From Dysidea avara (lineage: Eukaryota; Porifera; Demospongiae; Dictyoceratida; Dysideidae), in assembly GCF_963678975.1 (NCBI RefSeq), contig NC_089273.1, positions 28,215,073 through 28,279,072 on the forward strand: a DNA stretch of 64,000 bases, given 5' to 3'. Of this stretch, positions 55,501 through 64,000 are shown one piece after another (the first letter of the stretch is position 1; every line of letters starts with the position of its first letter). Both the position numbers and the translations under genes were made by a program. The notes beneath the pieces were generated by a model that was not told where the DNA came from, ran no database searches, and saw only the letters and a list, made by a program, of their open reading frames with translations.

Positions 55501-58500
55501 GTTTCTTTGTAGCCGAACTCTCTACAGTGTAACTTATTCTAGCTGAACTCTCTACGGGTGGCTGGTTTCTAGTTGATCTCTCTACAGGGTGACTTGTTTC
55601 TAGCTGAACTCTCTACAGGGTGATTTGTTTGTAGCTGAACTCTCTACAAGGTAACTTCTTCTAGCTGATCTTTTTACAGGGTAATTTGTTTGTAGCTGAA
55701 TTCTCTACAGGGCGATTTGTTTGCAGCTGAACTCTCTACATGGTAGTTTCTTTGTAGCTGAACTCTCTACAATGTAACTTCTTCTAGCTGAACTCTCTAC
55801 ATGGTGACTTGTTTGTAGCTGAACTCTCTACAGGCTGATTTGTTTGTAGCTGAACTCTCTACAAGGTAACTTCTTCTAGCTGACCTTTCTACAGGGTGAT
55901 TTGTTTGTAGCTGAATTCTCTATAGGGCGATTTGTTTGCAGCTGAACTCTCTACGTGGTAGCTTCTTTGTAGCTGAACTCTCTACAATGTAACTTCTTCT
56001 AGCTGAACTCTCTACGGGTGGCTTGTTTCTAGCTGATCTCTCTACAGGGTGACTTGTTTCTAGCTGAACTCTCTACAGGGTGATTTGTTTGTAGCTGAAC
56101 TCTCTACAAGGTAACTTCTTCTAGCTGACCTTTCTACAGGGTGATTTGTTTGTAGCTGAATTCTCTACATGGTAGTTTCTTTGTAGCTGAACTCTCTACA
56201 ATGTAACTTCTTCTAGCTGAACTCTCTACAGGATGACTTGTTTCTAGCTGATCTCTCTACAGGGTGACTTGTTTGTAGCTGAACTCTCTACAGGGTGATT
56301 TTTTTGTAGCTGAACTCTCTACAAGGTAACTTCTTCTAGCTGACCTTTCTACAGGGTAATTTGTTTGTAGCTGAATTCTCTACAGGGTGATGTGTTTGCA
56401 GCTGAACTCTCTATATGGTAGTTTCTTTGTAGCTGAACTCTCTACAGGGTGATTTGTTTGTAGCTGAACTCTCTACAAGGTAACTTCTTCTAGCTGATCT
56501 TTTTACAGGGTAATTTGTTTGTAGCTGAATTCTCTACAGGGCGATTTGTTTGCAGCTGAACTCTCTACATGGTAGTTTCTTTGTAGCTGAACTCTCTACA
56601 ATGTAACTTCTTCTAGCTGAACTCTCTACATGGTGATTTGTTTGTAGCTGAACTCTCTACAAGGTAACTTCTTCTAGCTGATCTACTTTTCTACAGGGTG
56701 ATTTGTTTGTAGCTGAATTCTCTACAGGGCGATTTGTTTGCAGCTGAACTCTCTATATGGTAGTTTCTTTGTAGCTGAACTCTCTACAGGGTGATTTGTT
56801 TGTAGCTGAACTCTCTACAAGGTAACTTCTTCTAGCTGATCTTTCTACAGGGTGATTTGTTTGTAGCTGAATTCTCTACAGGGCGATTTATTTGCAGCTG
56901 AACTCTCTACATGGTAGTTTCTTTGTAGCTGAACTCTGTGCAACGTAACTTCTTCTAGCTGAACTCTCTACAGGATGACTTGTTTCTAGCTGATCTCTCT
57001 ACAGGGTGACTTGTTTGTAACTGAATTCTCTACAGGGCGATTTGTTTGCAGCTGAACTCTCTACATGGTAGTTTCTTTGTAGCTGAATTCTCTACAATGT
57101 AACTTCTTCTAGCTGAACTCTCTACAGGATGACTTGTTTCTAGCTTATCTCTCTACAGGGTGACTTGTTTGTAGCTGAACTCTCTACAGGGTGATTTGTT
57201 TGTAGCTGAACTCTCTACAAGGTAACTTCTTCTAGCTGATCTTTCTACAGGGTGATTTGTTTGTAGCTGAATTCTTTACAGGGCGATTTGCTTGCAGCTG
57301 AACTCTCTACATGGTAGTTTCTTTGTAGCTGAACTCTCTATAATGTAACTTCTTCTAGCTGAACTCTCTACAGGATGACTTGTTTCTAGCTGATCTCTCT
57401 ACAGGGTGATTTGTTTGTAGCTGAACTCTCTATAAGGTAACTTCTTCTAGCTGATCTTTCTACAGGGTGATTTGTTTGTAGCTGAATTCTCTACAGGCGA
57501 TTTGTTTGCAGCTGAACTCTCTACATGGTAGTTTCTTTGTAGCCGAACTCTCTACAGTGTAACTTATTCTAGCTGAACTCTCTACGGGTGGCTTGTTTCT
57601 AGCTGAACTCTCTACAGGGTGATTTGTTTGTAGCTGAACTCTCTACAAGGTAACTTCTTCTAGCTGATCTTTTTACAGGGTAATTTGTTTGTAGCTGAAT
57701 TCTCTACAGGGCGATTTGTTTGCAGCTGAACTCTCTACATGGTAGTTTCTTTGTAGCTGAACTCTCTACAATGTAACTTCTTCTAGCTGAACTCTCTACA
57801 TGGTGATTTGTTTGTAGCTGAACTCTCTACAAGGTAACTTCTTCTAGCTGATCTTTCAACAGGGTGATTTGTTTGCAGCTGAATTCTCTACAGGGCGATT
57901 TATTTGCAGCTGAACTCTCTACATGGTAGTTTCTTTGTAGCTGAACTCTGTACAACGTAACTTCTTCTAGCTGAACTCTCTACAGGATGACTTGTTTGTA
58001 GCTGAACTTTCTACAGGGTGATTTGTTTGTAGCTGAACTCTCTACAAGGTAACTTCTTCTAGCTGATCTTTCTACAGGGTGATTTGTTTGTAGTTGAATT
58101 CTCTACAGGTGATTTGTTTGCAGCTGAACTCTTTTACATGGTGGTTTCTTTGTAGCTGAACTCTCTACAAAGTGACTTCTTCTAGCTGATCTATCTACAG
58201 GATGACTTGTTTCTAACTGAACTCTCTACAGTGTGATCTGTTAATAGCGGAACTTTCTACTGGGTGATTTGTTTGCAGCTAAACTCTTTGCATGATTGTT
58301 TCTTTGTAACTGAACTCTCTACAAGGTGATTTCTTCTAGCTGATCTCTCTACAGGATGACTTGTTTCTAACTGAACTCTCTACAGTGTGATCTGTTCATA
58401 GCGGAACTTTTTACTGGGTGATTTGTTTGTAGCTAAACTCTTTGCATGATTGTTTCTTTGTAACTGAACTCTCTACAAGGTAACTTCTTCTAGCTGATCT

Positions 58501-58699
58501 CTCTACAGGGCAATTTGTTTGTAGCTGAATTCTCTACAGGGTGATTTATTTGAGCTGAACTCTCTACATTATGGCTTATTTGTAGCTGAACTCTCTATTA
58601 GGTACCTTCTTCTAGCTGATTTGACTACAGGGTGACTTGTTTGTAGCTGAATTCCCTACAGAATAACTTACAATGTAATATAACTGAGTAAATTATAAA
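52597..58699 (+). repeat. 31-bp minisatellite array of element A4 (6.1 kb)
   Basis: About 195 monomers of TTTGTTTGTAGCTGAACTC plus TCTACAGGGTGA type arranged in higher-order blocks. A typical block alternates GGTGATTTGTTTGTAGCTGA, GTAACTTCTTCTAGCTGA, GGCGATTTGTTTGCAGCTGA and GGTAGTTTCTTTGTAGCTGA. It contains a 2216-bp tandem duplication, listed separately. No ORFs of note. Confidence 0.95.
52985..57420 (+). repeat. 2216-bp near-identical tandem duplication within array A4
   Basis: Rare variants recur at exactly the same offset. GCAGCTAAACTC is at 53016 and 55232, AAAGTGACTT at 53125 and 55341, GCTGGTTTCTAGTTGA at 53345 and 55561, CTACTTTTCTACA at 54467 and 56683, TGTGCAACG at 54721 and 56937, and TATAATGTAAC at 55123 and 57339. 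Similarity breaks near 57423. I saw no difference at any landmark checked. Confidence 0.9.
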
Positions 58700-59538
58700 T
58701 GCAGCTGAATGCTTTATTAGGGTGACTGTTCTATTAGAGTATCTCGATCTCGCATTTGCTGCACCTAGTTGACTTTCGAATCATAACTCAGTGATTTGTA
58801 ATCTGATTCTTCTGTACTACTGCAAGGACTTTCTATGATGATTATTCCAGCTACATACTGATTTTCAGCTCGTTGCTCTAAGCGGTTTGCCTGGTAGACA
58901 CGAAAACTAATAGTTTTTTTATTCATAAAAATCGACCGCGTAATTTTGACACAGGTTGGGTTTCGTGTCATATCTCCGTGATCTTTATCCCGATTCGTTT
59001 CAAACCACAAAAAGGCACTCCTACGATGGTTGCTCCATCTACATATCGATTTTCAACTGATTCCTCCAAGGCGTTTACCCTGTAGGCGTGACAGACCTTC
59101 TACCTTGTTTTACGCAAATAATCGGTCATAACTCCGTGAATGTTCATCGGATTCCTACCAAAGTTGGTACGGAGATCCGCCTTAATGGGCCCTTTAAGTA
59201 TGCCAAATTTCAGCCAAATCCGAGTACGAATTCGTGTTTTATGGCGAATTTTGCGAAGTGTGCGAAATGAAGAAGATGAAGAAGAAGAAAAAAACGAAGA
59301 AATTAAAACGAAATTTTGTTCGCTCGTATCTCGGAAATGGCTGGAGCGATTTTCTTCAAATTTGGTATGTAGTCTACCCTAACTGGGCGGCACGTCTCCA
59401 GCAAATTTGGTTCCAATCGGATAAGGGATCACAGAGCTACATAGGTGTGAAAATTGCGTTTTCTTTCTTCCTGTTAATATACTCACGGTGTGGCGCGCCG
59501 GCTTCTTGGGCCGCACGACACACTATCGTGTGTCTTGA
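58700..59538 (+). repeat. ~840-bp 3' unit of element A4
   Basis: Begins with GACTGTTCTATTAGAGTATC and ends in the hairpin GACACACTATCGTGTGTC plus TTGA. It includes a purine-rich segment (GAAGAAGATGAAGAAGAAG, about 59268-59290). Sub-repeats start near 58785, 58968, 59126 and 59325. ORFs at 58765-59382 are not conserved among copies. Confidence 0.9.
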
Positions 59539-62500
59539 TCCTCTAACAAGTAAATTTACTAATAAATCACTCACTTATGTGACCATATCTCAAACCAACT
59601 TAACAGTGGTAAATGCCAATAAAATGCTCATGGATGCAGCTTTGTCATCTTGCAGAAATGCAATTAAATTTGTTGAACTATGTAAGTGCGCTATCGACGA
59701 AAGGACCATTCAGCTTTTAGCAAAAGTGTGCATAAATAAGTGTGATTTACCTAAGACTCTTAAGGTAAAAGATTGCAATTTCGGAAGCAACCAATTGAGG
59801 GTATTAGTTAATGCATTAAGTGATGTGTCCAATTTGAAAGTTAGGGAAGTTGATCTATCTAACATCCAATTCACCTCAAGATCAATAGATATACTCGGGA
59901 AACTACTTAAGTTGCTAAACACAGAAATTCTATTTCTGAGCAACAATAAATCATTCAACAACGGAGTTTATAATCTTCTAGAATTCATTAAACATCACTG
60001 CATTAATTTGAAGTATCTTTTTGTCCAAGGCAATGATATTGTTATTAATGATATACTTGGATTACTTCAACAAGTGACTTTTGACACTACTTTTAGTCTT
60101 CAATATTTTCAACTTGATGATAGCGTTGTGGTAGATCTAAGTAATTATGATCCAAAAGTTAGTGATTATATCCGATCCTTTAAACCTAATAAACTTTATA
60201 TAAAAGTTGTTTCATCACATCAGAGTGGTGATTCTATTATATCTAATATCAAGGATATTTTATCAATGTTCTCTTCACTAGAATGTTTGCAAATGTCACT
60301 ACGGGGTGACCTCAATTTTGATAAAAAGGTTTTAAGTACACTTCAAAAAATACCAGATAGATTAGTGATTCATTGGGAAAAAGCATCAAGTGAAACATTG
60401 ACACACTGTAAAAATATGTTTGATTCCATTATTGGCAAAGAATTATATTCTCGAAAAGAGATATGGATTTCAAAGTCAGACTACTATTTAGTGAATCAAA
60501 CATTGGAATACATTTACTGTGACATTGTGGATAGCTTAAGTATTAGCGACACTCAAAATATTCCTGAATCCCTAGTCGATGATATTCTGATAAGATGCAA
60601 GCAATTAAAGCAGCTTAGTTTAATACAGTGTCAAATAGCAGATCACAAACTTGAAAAGATTTTAAATAAAATCAAACTGCATAGCTTTGTGTTAACCAAA
60701 GTAAATCTTTCTTTCAATGAGTTGACAAGTTGTTGTATATCACATATTAGTGAAATATTGTTCTTTTGCAAAATAGAAGTGTTGATTTTATCAGGCAATA
60801 AAATTGAGATTAATGGTGCCAGATCACTTATTGAAGAATTAATGACAAGGTTATGCAATGTGAAGTATATTGATATGAGTGAAAATAGAATTGATAGTTC
60901 AGAACTATTATGTGAAGAATTTTACTTTCAGCCAAATTCTGATTTTAGTTTCATTGCAAGTAAAAATGGAATTGTTATTTCAAAAGAAATATCAGTTAAA
61001 TTTTCTGATGTTTTACAACAAATAAAATCACACTTTTCGTTGTATCTAAGAAGCAAAGAGAAATTGCCTAGCCATGAATTGCAAAATTTCTTAATTAAGA
61101 CAAATCAAATGGTTAGGAAGTTGTACATGGTTTTACAAAATAATACTGAATTACATCTGAATGGTGAATACATGGAAACACTACTGGCAAGCACTGAAGA
61201 GCTTTGTTTGATCATTCCTTCGATAAGTAGTGAAAGCATTAAAAATATTTTGTATCATTATTTTAAAGGTAGGAATGAAAACAAAGGGATCATTTTGGCA
61301 TCAAGAGAAACATTGCAAGTCAAAAACATTAACAATGAAAATGTTATAAGGAAAACTTTTGAATACTGCAATAGAAGAGTCAACAAAATTCAATTGGTTA
61401 ACTGCATCATGTCTCATAGCATTCTGAATGATACAATGCATTTGTTAGCAGACAGTGGGGAGTTACAGTTGCTGGAAATATCTAGTGGCAAAGTTGAGGA
61501 TGATCTTCTAACTTATTTTAACAGTCAATTTTCAAATGTTAGAAAAGAATGCAATGTCCAGATAAAATCTGTCAATTTATCATGTAATAATCTAAAATTA
61601 GTATCAGTTAACTCTATCATTACTTTGCTCAAGTGTTGGAAGACAGAAGAATTCTTTATAACTTACAATGATTTGTCAATTCATGGATTAGAAAAGTTGA
61701 TTAAAGGAAGTGCATCAGAACGGTTATCTCTTAAGGTATTACATGCTCAGCACAACTCTATAGAATATTCAAAAGCAAAGAGGTTAAGTAAAGTATTATT
61801 CTTTGATTCAGAATCTAAGTGTTCAATTGGTTGCTTGAGACTGAATGAAAACAATCAATTCAATATCCTTGTAATCAAACCTACAATCACTGATTGCAGT
61901 ACAATCTCTAAACATGTTAATGACTATGTGAAGGTGGCTAATAAAATGAAGCACTGTGGTGCAGAAAATTGCTTATTTATTGAAGCAGACTATGAAGAAA
62001 TTGATCCATTAGTATACTCATGTACCAGCAAATTATGTGTAGTGGCTCAAGTTAAGAATCAAGAAATCTTAGTGTCTAAATTGAATGAAAATCAGTTACT
62101 AAATGAGATTTACCTGTACATGACAGAGTTGACAGAAAATTCATTGAGTGAAATCAATCAAAATTTGCCAGAGTCATGTAAAAAAAAATTGTTTTTATCA
62201 ACTGAATCTTTTAACGTGAGCAATGCCAGTCACGATTATCTCCACAAAGGATTAAAAATCTTAGAGACTAACTGCAGTAGTATCAGTACAATAGTAATAA
62301 ATCATTGTTCACTTGATGATAAGCTACTGAAACTACTCCATTACATTCTGGGAAACTGCAAGCAAGATCATGTATGGCAATGTCTCGATGTATCACACTG
62401 TTCACTTGGTGAAAAAGTCAACTACATCTTAAAACCATTACCTAGCAATGTTACTGTAAAAAAATTAAATCTCTCTCACAATGAATTACAGCAAACTACA

Positions 62501-64000
62501 GCCAGTGTAATCATAAATGCTGTACTAAACTGGAGCACCAGAATACTCAAGATAAACAATAATGATTTGAAAGATACTGGTGTTCACAAAATAGTTGCTG
62601 AGGCATGTAAGCATAAAGAAAAATGCCAACTTATGCATTTGGAGATGAACAAAACTGGTGTGACATTTGACAAAACAAGAGATATTTTGGGTAAAGTGCA
62701 CAAATATTTTGCTGGGTATGAATTTTGGTTAGTGATAGATCAAGCAATGCTGGTCCAAGAAGCAAAGAAGTTTCAAGGTATTTCGGCCCCACATGTACAG
62801 ATATTGAAATTATTTTATTGCTTCAATTGTGATCCAGATATAGCTAAAAAATATTATGCTGCAACTTCAACAGAAATTGTTTTTTGCAATGATGGCCTTC
62901 ATCGATTTGAAGGAGCAGAAGATATAACAGCTACCATTTTAGATAAAACCATAGCAAAATCTGTACTTATTGCTACAAATAAATTCACAGCACGAAGAGC
63001 ACATGTAAACTTAATGCACTCTGTATTAAATGAAAAGTTAGCAGTAGATGAATTCAGCATAATGAATTGTGAAATCAATCACAATATTTTACAACAGATT
63101 ACAAGGTTAATTCAAAGTAACAAATATGCTCATTCGGTGAACTTGAAAGAATGTAACTTGACTGATTTAGATTGTGGGTGTTTACTAGAGTCACTAAATG
63201 ATACAGTTGACTCAACAGTAGCTACACTAAATCTTTCCACAAATCACATTACTTCATCTGTCATGAAAACCCTTGTTAAACTCTGTAGCACTTTAAAAGT
63301 AGAATATCTTTATTTGGATCACAACAACTTGGATGATAAAGGTATTAAACAATTTTCTCTATTACTGAATGAAACTAAACACAGCTTGCATTATATCAAC
63401 TTTAAATTCAACAAAACTTACTACATGACGGAGTATGAATTTAACAACCACACTAGTCCTAATGTATCAGTGGATATTGGTGTGAAAACACAGCTCATTT
63501 CTAATGAATCAATGTTGTCGTTTATTGAAGACATCCAGCAAGTTGAAAACCTTTACTGTATCAACTGCAGTTTCACCATGCAAGATTTAATGCACCTTCT
63601 ATCACTTAATCTTAACCGGTTGCATTTGTTTGGTGCCATCAGCAATCTTGAAAGTGGGCCTGCTGATTTTGATGAAGTTACAACTATAACAATTAAAGAC
63701 ATTATATTGGTACTAAAAAACCTTAGAGATGAAGTGGCTAAGAAAATCATTAATACAGTTAAAAATTCTCATTCATCCATTATTGTAGCTTCAAAATTTT
63801 CAATATTTGCAATGAATTGTGAACATGCTGAATTGATAAACATTGCTCTTCGTGAATCTCTGAAATATAACTTGACATTTAAATGTTTTTCATTTATTAA
63901 ATGTAATATCACTCCATGTACTGAAGAATTTACTCTTTTGTTGCAAGATTTGCAAAACAAAGTTTGGCAATGGTTTAAATTAAAATATTGCCAATTTGAT
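59539..64000 (+). CDS. NLR gene, giant leucine-rich-repeat region, open to the window end
   Basis: One frame (positions congruent to 2 mod 3) has no stop codon from the element border to base 64000, about 1487 codons, and continues beyond. It encodes many degenerate RI-type LRRs, for example VNLSFNELTSCCISHI, VEVLILSGNKIEING-like segments near 60780, VKYIDMSENRIDSSE, KKLNLSHNELQQTT, VATLNLSTNHITSS and VEYLYLDHNNLDDKG. It is rich in Cys/Asn and has no transmembrane segment or signal peptide that I notice. It is the direct continuation of the LRR region ending at 52163. Combined LRR coding exceeds 2400 codons, far longer than typical NLR LRR domains. Start is not an initiation codon; the first ATG is 59624. 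It may be one exon of the disrupted gene or a separately kept LRR gene. Confidence 0.85.

Larger units (their letters stand above)
52164..59538 (+). mobile_element. composite Helitron-like element, copy A4, inside the NLR gene (7375 bp)
   Basis: Starts TCTAATCC after an A (52163) and ends GTGTGTCTTGA before a T (59539). Order: foldback (52164-52490), hairpin and acceptor-like region (about 52505-52590), minisatellite (52597-58699), 3' unit (58700-59538). Removing these bases restores the reading frame of the host NLR. An alternative reading is a 5-bp TCTAA target duplication (52164-52168 and 59542-59546), which also restores the frame. The foldback arm elsewhere in the element also begins TCTAATCC, so I prefer the A/T model. 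It is the longest copy and has the most regular array, suggesting the youngest or most recently expanded. Confidence 0.8.

Noticed and set aside
52597..58699. CRISPR-like array of direct repeats
   Set aside because: The units are contiguous 31-bp tandem monomers without unique spacers, and the context is a eukaryotic genome. It is a minisatellite.
52164..59546. TCTAA as a proven 5-bp target-site duplication of element A4
   Set aside because: TCTAATCC is also present at the inner foldback border and at the outer border of copy A3, so the first TCTAA is probably element sequence. I kept it only as an alternative model.

Overview
This is a window from an animal (metazoan) nuclear genome. It is AT-rich, has no operons, and is packed with transposon relics. 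It carries a NACHT/leucine-rich-repeat (NLR) immune-receptor gene, a Crypton-type tyrosine recombinase, a Ty3/Gypsy retroelement, hAT-, piggyBac- and Helitron-like non-autonomous elements, and foldback and satellite DNA. Large NLR repertoires together with Crypton-type recombinases fit a sponge or cnidarian. I lean to a demosponge, but this is inference and no marker in the window settles it.

Layout. 0-5.9 kb: mostly non-coding, with three copies of one MITE family and two small transmembrane-exon candidates that are inverted paralogues of each other (3528-3782 minus, 4338-4513 plus). 6-8.3 kb: a frameshifted Crypton-like tyrosine recombinase. 9.5-12.4 kb: a minus-strand Gypsy element (gag, zinc knuckle, protease, RT, RNase H), truncated before integrase and with a mutated RT active site. 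13-26 kb: MITEs, foldbacks, a tRNA-derived SINE, a TTAA-flanked piggyBac-like element and a 120-bp satellite. 27-47 kb: three copies (one truncated) of a composite element plus further MITEs and two nested hAT-like insertions with perfect 8-bp target duplications. 48-64 kb: a very large NLR gene interrupted by the fourth and largest copy of the composite element.

The composite element is the dominant feature. In forward orientation it is built as follows: start TCTAATC, a ~157-bp-arm foldback, a conserved splice-acceptor-like sequence, a 31-bp minisatellite array of 1.7 to 6.1 kb, a conserved ~840-bp unit, and a terminal hairpin ending GTGTGTCTTGA. The intact copies at 41.2-47.3 kb and 52.2-59.5 kb sit between A and T, as Helitrons do. 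The copy at 52164-59538 lies inside the LRR coding region of the NLR gene. Removing its 7375 bp joins the two halves in frame.

The NLR gene runs from a splice acceptor near 48181 past the end of the window. The NACHT and first LRRs are open at 48301-50931. The upstream half carries an in-frame TAA (48280), a likely 1-nt deletion near 50876 and at least one more frame change near 51300-51460. After the inserted element an uninterrupted frame continues from 59539 to the last base (about 1487 codons with no stop). I read the gene as recently disabled, or as a mixture of real lesions and sequence errors. The intact 4.46-kb LRR frame is the strongest coding signal in the window.
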